This document shows positions 7,504 to 15,260 of a stretch of DNA of 64,000 nt, piece after piece (position 1 is the first letter of the stretch; every line of letters starts with the position of its first letter). Source of the DNA: Deltaproteobacteria bacterium. GTDB lineage: Bacteria; Desulfobacterota; Binatia; UBA1149; JAJCZL01. A program made the translations under genes and the position numbers. Where the stretch lies: NCBI GenBank assembly GCA_029262415.1, contig JAJCZL010000083.1, forward strand, positions 1-64,000, written 5' to 3'. The notes beneath the pieces are model-generated. The model made no database searches, was not told the origin of the DNA, and was given only the letters and a program-made list of their open reading frames with translations.

Positions 7504-7806
7504 ATGCCCCCATGAAGAGACGACTGTTCTTGTCAGTGTCGCCCCTACTGGCTGCTTCTGACATGAACTGACTGCTGTCAACTGCCACCCCTAAAGGGGT
7601 GTGGCAGTGGCAGTCATGACATTGGCACTGCCGTGTCACTGCCATGGCAGTAAGTACCTCAGGCACCATCGGGTCGACAGCAGCGGCACTTGGGTTGAAA
7701 AGTGCGGCTGAAGGGCCAGCGGGGTGCCCTGCTGCGAGTTCGCCGGCAGTCGGTAGTACCGGGTGGGCTGGGTGCGCCTTTGGTTCAGAGCCGCCTTGGC
7801 CCAGGT
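7504..7806. other. non-coding stretch, possible small RNA
   Basis: About 300 bp without a convincing gene, only a 19-codon ORF (starting MKRRLFLSV) near its left end. It starts after a promoter-like site, contains the GGCAGT cluster and ends at a perfect 13-bp hairpin. Confidence 0.4.
7581..7651. repeat. six-copy GGCAGT/ACTGCC cluster
   Basis: Six copies of GGCAGT in 71 bp: ACTGCC at 7581, 7627 and 7638, and GGCAGT at 7603, 7609 and 7646. Extended form RTGGCAGT in five of six. Two pairs form inverted repeats (a stem around CCTAAAGG, and the perfect palindrome CTGCCATGGCAG). Suggests an operator array, iterons or a structured RNA. Confidence 0.55.
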
Positions 7807-7842
7807 CAGTGAGGGGGAGACTTTATTACCTCCCCCTCACTG
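7807..7842 (-). terminator. perfect 13-bp hairpin downstream of secreted-protein gene
   Basis: CAGTGAGGGGGAG and CTCCCCCTCACTG pair perfectly around a 10-nt loop. It lies 10 bp past the stop of the leftward gene. No T-run follows on either strand, so it could be a weak terminator or an RNA-stability hairpin. Confidence 0.5.
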
Positions 7843-7852
7843 TAGATTGAAG

Positions 7853-8350
7853 CTACTCTAGTCCAGGGACCCTGACTTCCGCAGTGCACTCTCCGGAGGT
7901 GCACGCGGTCACGCGAGCAGCCCAGGCGTGGCAGTAGAGATTGCTCGTTGTCACTGCGTCGGCGGTCTGTGCAGATGACCATACGTTCATGATTGGGCAG
8001 GCAACGCACGGCTGGCATTGAGCGTTGCCCTGTGCGCCAGTTCCGTCGAGGTCGAGCAGGATGGTTTTCCCACCGTTGCCGGCTCGGGTGTTGGGGCGAG
8101 GAGTCGAAGCGCATGGAGTAGTACACCTCACCCATGCAACCCCGGGTGGAGTCGGCGTCTTCGTTGGAGTCGGCGTAAACGTGTCCGTCGGCGTCGATGT
8201 TGGGGTGACAGTCGGAGTCGATGTCGGAGTCTCGGTCGGCGTATCAGTTGGAGTTGAGGTTGGAGTGCTCGTTGGCGTATCTTGAGCGTATCCCGGCACT
8301 GCGCCGAAAAGGCACAGCGCGGCGATGGTTGAAATGACTATCCGTATCAT
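7853..8350 (-). CDS. secreted protein with Thr-Pro repeat linker
   Basis: 165 residues. A clear signal peptide (MIRIVISTIAALCLFGAVPG then YAQ) ends near residue 23. A repeat of TPTS/TPTD/TPTE units spans residues about 25-68. The C-terminal domain is Cys-rich (CTTPC, CQPCVACP, CTSGEC) and probably disulfide-bonded. AGGAGGA upstream decides the start. The same linker type occurs in the secreted protein at 54.5 kb. Such linkers are common in secreted proteins of some Gram-negative lineages and rare in phages. Role unknown; a surface or secreted effector is possible. Confidence 0.7.
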   Translation of the reverse strand: MIRIVISTIAALCLFGAVPGYAQDTPTSTPTSTPTDTPTETPTSTPTVTPTSTPTDTFTPTPTKTPTPPGVAWVRCTTPCASTPRPNTRAGNGGKTILLDLDGTGAQGNAQCQPCVACPIMNVWSSAQTADAVTTSNLYCHAWAARVTACTSGECTAEVRVPGLE

Positions 8351-8428
8351 TGGGGTGGATCCTCCTCTTCGTGATGGTGAACTATCGCGCATTCCTTTTA
8401 TGCGGAATCCCACCTGAGTGGACCAAGG

Positions 8429-8632
8429 TCAAACATTATCCGGGTCCGTGAGCTCGATCGTCACCGAACCTTGCCGTAGTGGGCACCACTCCGGGTGAGG
8501 CTCGTCGGTTGCCTTGGGGTACTCCTCGATCTTCCGAGACCCCTCTTCGCGCATCTGACACCAAGCGACGCCCCACTCTTCGATTGCGAAGCATGCGGGG
8601 CAGTCGGCGCACTCAGTAACGGTGATTTTCAT
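8429..8632 (-). CDS. small Cys-rich hypothetical protein
   Basis: 67 residues with CADCPACF near the start, then single cysteines at WCQM and EWCPL, which could make a zinc site. GAGGAGG is the ribosome site. It is the first gene of the leftward operon and divergent from the structural operon across a short gap. Confidence 0.65.
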   Translation of the reverse strand: MKITVTECADCPACFAIEEWGVAWCQMREEGSRKIEEYPKATDEPHPEWCPLRQGSVTIELTDPDNV

Positions 8633-8664
8633 GGTCGATCCTCCTCTTCTACGGATGCTCGTAC

Positions 8665-8694
8665 TTGACGTTTGGGGAAATGTCGAGCTATAGC
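8665..8694 (+). promoter_or_regulatory. putative rightward promoter of the structural operon (site B)
   Basis: TACTTGACG (-35), exact 18-nt spacer, TATAGC (-10). It is the only promoter-like site seen ahead of the 36-kb packaging, structural and lysis operon. Confidence 0.5.
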
Positions 8695-8727
8695 TTCGCG
8701 AAACTCAACGAAGGGGACATCGCCGCA

Positions 8728-8880
8728 ATGGTAAGTCGACAAGCAGAGTGGCAGCGTCGCAAGCTCGCTGAAGGGATGTGTTCACGTTGTGGAGAGGAGC
8801 CGCTCTATACGGGCACCATGTGCAAGGAGTGTTCGAAGAAGCATCGCGACGGTCGCAAGCGAAGGGTGAAGCGACCGTGA
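8728..8880 (+). CDS. small zinc-finger protein
   Basis: 50 residues with CSRCGEEPLYTGTMCKEC, a CxxC-x11-CxxC zinc site, followed by a basic tail (KKHRDGRKRRVKR). An in-frame ATG at 8680 would lie upstream of the -10 of site B, so the internal ATG with AAGGGGA upstream is preferred. Phage proteins with this finger usually lack a known function; DNA binding is likely. Confidence 0.55.
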   Translation: MVSRQAEWQRRKLAEGMCSRCGEEPLYTGTMCKECSKKHRDGRKRRVKRP

Positions 8881-9293
8881 GCGAACGAATGAGCGTCGAA
8901 GACTACAAGAAGATCCCACGGGGGCGAGGGAAGCGCCCTGCGAGGTCTCATCGTATGGGGGAGATGAATGGCACCGAGGCGAAGTATGCCGAGCACCTGG
9001 GGCTTCTCCAGTTCGCTGGCGAGGTACTGCTGTTCAAGTTCGAAGCTTTGACCTTCCGGCTCGCCGACAAGACGGCATTTACTCCAGATTTCTACTACCT
9101 CGACCAGAACGCCGAGATGGTCTTGGTCGACGTGAAGGGCACGAAGAAGGGTAAGGGCAAGCGGTCCTTGAAGCGCCCCTACACCGAGGGGGACGCCGCG
9201 GTGAAAATCAAATGCGCGGCGGAACAGTATCCTGAGTTCACCTGGCTGGTCGCTTGGCTTGGGGACGATGGCTGGTGTACTGAGCAGAAGTGA
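8877..9293 (+). CDS. PD-(D/E)XK nuclease, DUF1064-like
   Basis: 138 residues from a GTG overlapping the upstream stop (GTGA). The fold is suggested by an N-terminal Glu helix (NGTEAKYAEHLGLLQFAG), then TPDFYYL and the catalytic-type VDVKG strand, i.e. E...D...DxK. DUF1064 phage proteins share this pattern and are viewed as endonucleases or Holliday-junction-resolvase-like. Its place just before the terminase genes fits trimming of DNA branches before packaging. Family level is confident, substrate is not. Confidence 0.75.
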   Translation: MSERMSVEDYKKIPRGRGKRPARSHRMGEMNGTEAKYAEHLGLLQFAGEVLLFKFEALTFRLADKTAFTPDFYYLDQNAEMVLVDVKGTKKGKGKRSLKRPYTEGDAAVKIKCAAEQYPEFTWLVAWLGDDGWCTEQK

Positions 9294-9529
9294 TGGACCT
9301 TACCGACCTTCACGACTTCCGCGGTATCCCATTTCGAGCGGCGATCGCTGTGCTCGAGAAGTCCGACGAAGAGTATGTGCACATACACTCACCCCCCTGC
9401 GTAGAGGCGAGGTCTCAGGGTGGCACATGCTGCTGCACTCCGTTCCGGTTGGACCAGATTGGATACCGGGACATTGAGGCAACTGCGAACCGGTACAACA
9501 CTTGGTGGAGAGAAATGGTGCTGCACTGA
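9293..9529 (+). CDS. hypothetical protein
   Basis: 78 residues, TGATG overlap with the nuclease and again with the downstream gene. It has a CCC run (GGTCCCTPF) and a helical C-terminus (YRDIEATANRYNTWW). No family recognised. Confidence 0.6.
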   Translation: MDLTDLHDFRGIPFRAAIAVLEKSDEEYVHIHSPPCVEARSQGGTCCCTPFRLDQIGYRDIEATANRYNTWWREMVLH

Positions 9530-10140
9530 TGGGTCGACCTTCGAAGCAAGACACATCTCGTCGTCGAACAGAGGTGATGCAACTGCGCCTGCGTGGTCGC
9601 AACATGGAAGATATTGCGGAGATGCTCGAGGTCTCTCTTTCGACGGTCTCGAACGACGTGAAGCGGGTCCATGAGGAGTGGCGCAAGAAGCGCATCGACC
9701 AGTTTAACGAGCATATCCATCGAGAGCTTACTCGGATCAACATGATCGAAACCGAGCTCTGGGCAGCTTGGGAGTCGTCGAAGGAGCAGAGGTTTTTCGA
9801 GGAAACCTCGGGTGAAAAAGGCGAGACCACCAAGACGCGCAAGGGCCCTGGGGACCCGAAGTACCTCTCTGAGATTCACAAGTGCATCGACAAGCGATGC
9901 AAGCTGCTCGGGCTCTACACCAACGACATCCGCACGCGAGAGCCGGGTACGGGGCTCCCACCGGGATTCAAACTTCCACCAGGGGTGACGTTCGAGTCGC
10001 TGCCGCGGATGCTCGAGATCATTGCCGTGGCTGAGAAGCGACGGAACGGTGACACTCCGGTGGACGCCGAATTCAAGGAAATGCCATCTTCTGCGACTCC
10101 CGCCGGCGACTCAGACCTGCCTGATCCCGCATCACTGTAA
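9529..10140 (+). CDS. terminase small subunit (putative)
   Basis: 203 residues. A helix-turn-helix at residues about 13-42 (VMQLRLRGRNMEDIAEMLEV, STVSNDVKR) is followed by a long helical region and the segment KYLSEIHKCIDKRCKLLGLY, typical of small terminase subunits that bind pac/cos DNA and form rings. It directly precedes the large subunit gene, the usual order. Start is the ATG coupled by TGATG. Confidence 0.75.
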   Translation: MGRPSKQDTSRRRTEVMQLRLRGRNMEDIAEMLEVSLSTVSNDVKRVHEEWRKKRIDQFNEHIHRELTRINMIETELWAAWESSKEQRFFEETSGEKGETTKTRKGPGDPKYLSEIHKCIDKRCKLLGLYTNDIRTREPGTGLPPGFKLPPGVTFESLPRMLEIIAVAEKRRNGDTPVDAEFKEMPSSATPAGDSDLPDPASL

Positions 10141-10178
10141 CTTGCGTTCTGGCCGACTCTGCTTCTACAGTCCGCCGC

Positions 10179-12554
10179 GTGGACGTATCTGAACAGGCGA
10201 TTTCTGAGCTTGCCCCCTACCTGAATGCCGAGGAGAGGGAGGAACTCACCCATCTCCTGAACGGCGGCGATCGTCCGAAGGATCTTGATACGGATGCCCA
10301 CAAGGAGATCTGGGTTCCGAAGACCGACAAGGAACTTCAGACCTGGATGTGGGAGTTCCTTGGGGTCTACGTCGGGGACAAGCAGGTCTGTGACAACCAC
10401 TGCTCGCCGCTGGAAGCAGTAGCCGAAGCGTACTTCGCGAAGGTCCCTAGAGCCGTATGGTATGGATCTCGCGGGCTTTCGGGGAAGACCATTCTCCTTG
10501 CCGCGCTTTCCGTCACTGAGGCCATTACGCTGGGATGCGGAGTGGTGCTTCTTGGTGGATCCAGGGACCAGTCGCAGCGCGTGCACGCCTACATGTCGGG
10601 TGACGACCCTGCGATGCCTGGTTGCTTCTTCGGGCACCCTAATGCTCCAAAGCACCTGCTGGCCTCTGATCCTTCGCGGTCGGAGACTCGATTGACCAAC
10701 CGAGGGTTCATCAAGGCGGTGCCGGCGAGCATGAAGGTCATTCGCGGCCTGCATCCCCAGCGGATGCGCGGTGATGAGATCGACGAGATGGATGCGGAGG
10801 TCTGGGAGGCAAGTCAGGGCTGTCCGATGGAGAGCGCCGGGGTCAAAGAGCAGACGGTGGGTTGCTCGACCTGGCAGCATCCCAATGGCGTGATGACGCA
10901 CGAGATGAAGGACGCCGAGGAGCGCGGGCGACCCGTGCGGACTTGGTGCACCGTAGGGAGCACGATGGTCCTTACTGATTGTGGGGAAAAGCGCATCGAC
11001 TCGATTAATCCGGGCGACATGGTGATGACACGGGATGGGTGGCGACCGGTCCAGCATCGAACCGCGATGGGGATTCGAAAAGTAGTTGAAGTTGAGTTTT
11101 CAAATGGACGATCCGTTAGGGGAACCTTTGATCATAGAGTTGCAACCCCTGATGGTTGGACCGCGTTAGGCGACCTTAGCCTTGGCGCGGAGGTGGAAGG
11201 CTTCCATGTGGATCTTTTGGCAGGTGCGGCAGTGCCTCCGATTATCCGAGGGGCCGATGTAAAGATTGTCGCCGGAATACGGATGCCCTCGTGGACAGTG
11301 AGTCTTGGCCAACTGGCGCTTCGATATTCTGGATCGTCGGGAGTTCTCGGCCAGCGTGACTGGCTCCAGATGGTCAGGGTTTATGCAGGGCGGGTTATAG
11401 CAAAGGTGGTCGATGGTGAGCCCCTCCGGAACTGGGCCTTTCCAGAGCATGTAGGCTATGCGATGAGCGCCGGTTGTCCCGAATTGCTTCCGCCCTCCGC
11501 CGATAATGCCGTATCCTTGGTGGGTCGCCATGGTCCAGCGCCAACATCCATTTTCTTGGATGGCCATGCGGGATCGCATGAAGGCCTTGTCGATAGTAAC
11601 CCTGAAGCGTTCAGCATTTTGGCGTCCGACGCAGGTTCGGCACCAGGTACTCCCTCTCCAGATGACGCTCGAGCAGCTCGCGCACGTTTTCATGTGACCC
11701 GTACTACTACGTGTGCTTCGCCTGAGCAAGTTTACGATATTGGCGTACACGGTCGGCATGAGTTTGTTGCTGAAGGGGTCGTTGTTGAAAATTGTTTTCG
11801 CGAAAGTCTGGCCGCAGGCTGGCTCTCTAGGGAGATGGTTCTTCGCAAGCAGGCCTCGATGTCGAAGCGTGCCTGGGCGGTCGAGGTATGCCTGGCCAAG
11901 CCGTACACGATGGGCAAGCGGGTCTACACCAACTACGACCGGCGCTACAACTGCGGACCTGTCGATTACGACCCGGGCAACGAGATCTACATCGGGGTCG
12001 ACTTCAACGTGAACCCCATGTGCGCGGTCGCTGGCTTCAAGATCGATGACGAGTTGCACATCTTCGATGAGATCAACATTTGGGGCGCGACGACGCAGCA
12101 TCTCGCGCTCGAGATCCTTCACCGCTACACCACCCGGTTCGGCAACCCGACGTGCGATCTACTCAAGTTCGTTCGTCATCCGCACAACATCCATGTCTAT
12201 CCTGATGCTTCGGGGCAGTACGGACGCAGGACCGGTAGCACCGATATAGAAATCTTGGAGAACGAGGGGTTTCAGTGCTGGTACCCTCGAAAGAATCCCA
12301 ATGTAAGCGACCGGATCAACGAGGTGAATGTTCTTCTGTGGAGCGCTGATGGTCGACGTCGATTGAAGATGGACGACCGTCGAGCTCCGAATCTCTGCGA
12401 CCACATGGAGCAAGTGGCGTACAAGAAGGACACATCGATCGTGAACAAGGCGCTGAACATCGAGCATGACACCGACGCTCTCGGGTATCTGATCCACGGG
12501 CTCTTCCCGCTGGTCGATCGGGGGTCGTTTGGGTTCATGCCGTTGAGGATCTGA
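10179..12554 (+). CDS. terminase large subunit interrupted by an intein
   Basis: 791-residue precursor from a GTG start, predicted 509 residues after splicing. The extein has a Walker A motif GSRGLSGKT at 96-104, Walker B GDEIDEMD at 198-205, and nuclease acidic residues D608 (GVDFN), D676 (YPDAS) and D764/D766 (EHDTDA). It packages DNA into the prohead as ATPase motor and end-cutting nuclease. The intein occupies residues 257-538, between TW256 and C539, so splicing would join TW to CFRESLAAGW, a junction typical of this protein family. Only the spliced product should be active. The ribosome site is weak. The portal gene follows with a TGATG overlap. Confidence 0.92.
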   Translation: MDVSEQAISELAPYLNAEEREELTHLLNGGDRPKDLDTDAHKEIWVPKTDKELQTWMWEFLGVYVGDKQVCDNHCSPLEAVAEAYFAKVPRAVWYGSRGLSGKTILLAALSVTEAITLGCGVVLLGGSRDQSQRVHAYMSGDDPAMPGCFFGHPNAPKHLLASDPSRSETRLTNRGFIKAVPASMKVIRGLHPQRMRGDEIDEMDAEVWEASQGCPMESAGVKEQTVGCSTWQHPNGVMTHEMKDAEERGRPVRTWCTVGSTMVLTDCGEKRIDSINPGDMVMTRDGWRPVQHRTAMGIRKVVEVEFSNGRSVRGTFDHRVATPDGWTALGDLSLGAEVEGFHVDLLAGAAVPPIIRGADVKIVAGIRMPSWTVSLGQLALRYSGSSGVLGQRDWLQMVRVYAGRVIAKVVDGEPLRNWAFPEHVGYAMSAGCPELLPPSADNAVSLVGRHGPAPTSIFLDGHAGSHEGLVDSNPEAFSILASDAGSAPGTPSPDDARAARARFHVTRTTTCASPEQVYDIGVHGRHEFVAEGVVVENCFRESLAAGWLSREMVLRKQASMSKRAWAVEVCLAKPYTMGKRVYTNYDRRYNCGPVDYDPGNEIYIGVDFNVNPMCAVAGFKIDDELHIFDEINIWGATTQHLALEILHRYTTRFGNPTCDLLKFVRHPHNIHVYPDASGQYGRRTGSTDIEILENEGFQCWYPRKNPNVSDRINEVNVLLWSADGRRRLKMDDRRAPNLCDHMEQVAYKKDTSIVNKALNIEHDTDALGYLIHGLFPLVDRGSFGFMPLRI
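10947..11792 (+). mobile_element. intein in the terminase large subunit, without sense-strand endonuclease
   Basis: 282 residues. Block A is CTVGSTMVLTDCGEKRID with nucleophile C1; block B holds RGTFDHRVATPDGW with the TxxH pair (T316, H319 of the precursor); block F is VYDIGVHGRHEFVAEG; block G is VVVEN followed by extein Cys. The penultimate residue is Glu, not the usual His. Between blocks B and F lie about 165 residues without LAGLIDADG or HNH motifs in this frame; the opposite strand there encodes an HNH endonuclease. The DNA is less GC-rich than the flanking terminase sequence, supporting later arrival. Confidence 0.88.
11166..11693 (-). CDS. HNH endonuclease encoded antisense inside the intein
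   Basis: 175 residues. Order: Cys4 zinc knuckle (C4, C7, C18, C21); HNH_3-type core with NGCWRW, then HRIAYMLWKGPVPEGL, then IDHLCYNPPCINPDHLEPVT (D95, H96, N105, H108) and N117; then a second zinc site (THCPRGH...HCRTC). Free-standing homing-type HNH enzymes of phages have exactly this layout. The start ATG is antisense to sense codon His504 and the stop TAA is antisense to Leu330, so the whole gene lies within the intein, codon opposite codon. The frame is open further upstream, but conserved features begin only here. No clear ribosome site or promoter is visible. It probably cuts intein-less terminase alleles; this is inferred. Confidence 0.85.
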   Translation of the reverse strand: MKTCASCSSVIWRGSTWCRTCVGRQNAERFRVTIDKAFMRSRMAIQENGCWRWTMATHQGYGIIGGGRKQFGTTGAHRIAYMLWKGPVPEGLTIDHLCYNPPCINPDHLEPVTLAENSRRSRISKRQLAKTHCPRGHPYSGDNLYIGPSDNRRHCRTCQKIHMEAFHLRAKAKVA

Positions 12555-14077
12555 TGGCAGCGAATGTTGATTACAAGCACCCGCAATACCAAGCATGGGA
12601 GAAGCGGTGGAACCGCGTACGGCTCTTTACTCAGGGCGGTCGCGATGAGGTGAAGGACGCGGGCGAGGAGTTCCTGCCGAAGCCGACGGGGATGAGTGCG
12701 AACGACTACAGGGACGTCTACCTCAAGCACACGCCATTCTCTGGGTACTCAGACCAGACGGTCTCCGCGCTGGCGGGAGCTTGTGCGCGAAAGCCGGCGG
12801 AGTTGAGGGGGCAGCGGTTCCTGCAGAAGTTCCAAGAGAACGTCGATGGTCGCAACATGACCTTCGAATCCTTCAAGAGCATTCTCTTGACTGAGATGGT
12901 TCGGATGGGGCGCGTCGGCGTGATGGTCGATCAGGAGACCCGGGGCGGGAGGCGAAGCCGCCCCTACTGGTCGATGTACACGGCAGAGTCGATCTGGAAC
13001 TGGGGGCATGCGGACAACGGCGACCTTGAACTGGTGGTGCTCTACGAGCCGACCTATCGCCGCAAGCGAATCGAGGGGGGGGCAATCCCCTTCGAGCTCG
13101 AACCTGACCTGGTGAACAGGTGGCGGGTGCTCTACATGGACGGGCGGGTCTACCGTGCGCAGATCTTCGAACAGCAGACGTCTGTGGGCGAGGGGGGTGC
13201 GGGGGGTGACCAGACCTCGATTCAGCCGGTCGGTGGTCCGATCACGCCGAAGCGGATGAACAAGCCGCTGAATCACATCCCGTTCTACATTGCCGGCGCT
13301 CGGGACCGGAGTTGGGACGTGGATCGCCCACCGGTGCTGAACGTGGTCGATGCACATTGGGACATGTACCAGCGGGGGGCGGATTACACGCACGCTCTTC
13401 ACATGACCTCGAATCCGATGCCATGGGCCGCGGCGCAGGGGCTCAGGCCGGATGCGACAGACAGCCAAGGCAATCGCATTGAGGTGAAGTGGGGCTCGGG
13501 GAGGTTCCTGACGTTGCCCGATGGCGGCAAGGCGGGGCTCCTCGAGGTCACAGGTAACGGCGCTGAGACGAACCGGGAGGCGATCCGGGACCTCAAGACA
13601 GAGATGGCCTTCCTGGGGGCCGAGCTGGTCCCTGCGCAAGGTGGGCCTACCGAGGCGACCCAGACTCACCAACTCCGCCAGACGGGGCGTACAGCTAACC
13701 TGGTGACCATCGTACACACGGCAACGGACCTGACGACTGAAGCCGCTCGGGAGCTTGTCTGGTGGGATGGGGTAGAGCGAAGCCGAACCCAGACGACCAA
13801 GACGACCCTGTCGGACGACCTGGTCGATTCGAAGCTCAGTGCTCCGGATATCGTGGCCCTGTTGACCGCGGTGCAGGCCGGGAAGATGCCGCTCGCCCAG
13901 TGGTTCTACAATCTTGAACGGGGAGAGAGGCTGCGACCGGGGACTACGTTGGATCAGTTCAAGAAGGAATTGCCTGACGAGGATGATCTGATCGACGACC
14001 TCGACGACCGGGAGTTGAGCAACGACCCTCTCGTGCAGGGGGGCAGGCAGCCAGGGGCAGGGGCAACGGAAGTCTAG
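12554..14077 (+). CDS. portal protein (DUF4055-like)
   Basis: 507 residues. Sequence features such as HTPFSGYSDQTVSALAGA, a tyrosine-rich ESIWNWG..DLELVVLYE region and the acidic C-terminus (DEDDLIDDLDDRELSND) fit DUF4055 phage portal proteins. The protein forms the dodecameric head vertex through which DNA passes. Gene order terminase-portal-MuF supports the call. Start overlaps the terminase stop as TGATG. Confidence 0.82.
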   Translation: MAANVDYKHPQYQAWEKRWNRVRLFTQGGRDEVKDAGEEFLPKPTGMSANDYRDVYLKHTPFSGYSDQTVSALAGACARKPAELRGQRFLQKFQENVDGRNMTFESFKSILLTEMVRMGRVGVMVDQETRGGRRSRPYWSMYTAESIWNWGHADNGDLELVVLYEPTYRRKRIEGGAIPFELEPDLVNRWRVLYMDGRVYRAQIFEQQTSVGEGGAGGDQTSIQPVGGPITPKRMNKPLNHIPFYIAGARDRSWDVDRPPVLNVVDAHWDMYQRGADYTHALHMTSNPMPWAAAQGLRPDATDSQGNRIEVKWGSGRFLTLPDGGKAGLLEVTGNGAETNREAIRDLKTEMAFLGAELVPAQGGPTEATQTHQLRQTGRTANLVTIVHTATDLTTEAARELVWWDGVERSRTQTTKTTLSDDLVDSKLSAPDIVALLTAVQAGKMPLAQWFYNLERGERLRPGTTLDQFKKELPDEDDLIDDLDDRELSNDPLVQGGRQPGAGATEV

Positions 14078-14080
14078 GCG

Positions 14081-15223
14081 ATGGGGGTCAATGACCGAAT
14101 CGCGTCGCTCGAGATAGAGCGGCGGCTACGTCTCGGTCGAGTCGATGCTGACCTGCGCCGGCGAGCGCTGGAGAAGCTGACAAGGCTCGAGCGCGACTTG
14201 GTTCAAGATCTGGAGCGTCGCCGACTGTGGTCCTCGAAGGCTGCGGTTCGGCGACGCCAGCTTGAATCCATGCTGGCCGAAGCCCGAGTGAAGATCAGGG
14301 AGATCTACTCTGAGATCTGGGCCGAACAGAAGGCGGAGCTTCGGGAGATTGGGCAGAGTGAGGCCCGGTGGGTTCCGGAGTCCATCAACCGCGTGGTGGG
14401 CGTTGATCTTGCCAGGGGGGTGGTCCCCAACTCAGTGTTGAACGTCGACCTGACCGAGATCCTGGTTACCCGAGCTCCGGGTCGAGGGGCTTCTCGTATT
14501 CGAGAATGGTGGCTCAATCAGGCGAGAGGTACCGCTACGCGCTTCGTTCAGGAGATGGAGGTTGGGTACATCCGGGGGGACACCTTGCCTGAGATGGCCG
14601 ATCGGATCCGCGGCAGACGGCTCCCTGGGGCCCCGAGGGGGGCACCTCGCTTTGGTGGAGTACTTCCGACCTCGAGGCACAACGCCGAGTCGCTCGCCAT
14701 CTCTGCCGTTGGTGCGATCTCGAACAATGCCCGAACCCGGGCCTTCGAAGCGAACGACGACATCTTGCGCGGCTGGGGCTGGCTCTCGACTCTCGACACG
14801 AAGACGACCCTGATTTGTATTTCCCGAGATGGTGCCGCTTGGAACTTCCAGGGGGAGCCTTTGCCGGAAAGCCCTATTCAGATCCCAGAGCCGATTGGAG
14901 AGCCGCCGGCGCACCTCCGGTGCCGGTCGGTGCGGTATGCGATTATGAAATCCGCAGCCGAGATGTTCGAAGGGTTGAGTGAGGGGCAGCGGGTCGCGTT
15001 CGATAATCTTTCGAAGGGGATGCGGTCCTCTCTCGATGGACAGGTGCCGAACCGGATGAAGTATCCGGAGGTGTTCAAGACCTGGTCCGAGACCCGGCAG
15101 ATCCAGGCGATTGGTCGGGGCAGGTGGCAGCGCTGGAAGGACGGGTCCTTGGACCTGAGGAAGACTGTTGATCAACGGGGACGCGAGTTGACGATTCGCG
15201 AACTCGACGCGTTGGCTGCTTGA
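14081..15223 (+). CDS. minor head / head morphogenesis protein (MuF-like)
   Basis: 380 residues. The first 100 are a charged helix (RRALEKLTRLERDLVQDLER). The C-terminal MuF-type core has LSTLDTKTTLICISRDGAAW and PPAHLRCRSVRYAI, the characteristic Cys/His pattern of SPP1 gp7/Mu F-like head proteins. It likely sits inside the prohead near the portal. It lies four bases after the portal stop. Confidence 0.8.
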   Translation: MGVNDRIASLEIERRLRLGRVDADLRRRALEKLTRLERDLVQDLERRRLWSSKAAVRRRQLESMLAEARVKIREIYSEIWAEQKAELREIGQSEARWVPESINRVVGVDLARGVVPNSVLNVDLTEILVTRAPGRGASRIREWWLNQARGTATRFVQEMEVGYIRGDTLPEMADRIRGRRLPGAPRGAPRFGGVLPTSRHNAESLAISAVGAISNNARTRAFEANDDILRGWGWLSTLDTKTTLICISRDGAAWNFQGEPLPESPIQIPEPIGEPPAHLRCRSVRYAIMKSAAEMFEGLSEGQRVAFDNLSKGMRSSLDGQVPNRMKYPEVFKTWSETRQIQAIGRGRWQRWKDGSLDLRKTVDQRGRELTIRELDALAA

Positions 15224-15260
15224 CATCGCGGTGAGGCTCGCCTACAGGCGACCTTGATGA

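Noticed and set aside
7644-7850. 68-codon plus-strand frame in the 7.5-kb gap
   Set aside because: No ribosome site, low complexity, ends within the hairpin; treated as non-coding.
8018-8285. Plus-strand Val/Gly and Arg/Ser repeat frames at 8.0-8.3 kb
   Set aside because: They are antisense readings of the TPT linker repeat of the secreted protein.
7853-8350. CRISPR-like or tandem DNA repeat array
   Set aside because: The periodicity comes from the Thr-Pro linker codons; no spacers.
11694-12122. N-terminal extension of the antisense HNH frame
   Set aside because: Open but without conserved features, and antisense to terminase nuclease codons. The zinc knuckle begins at the ATG used.
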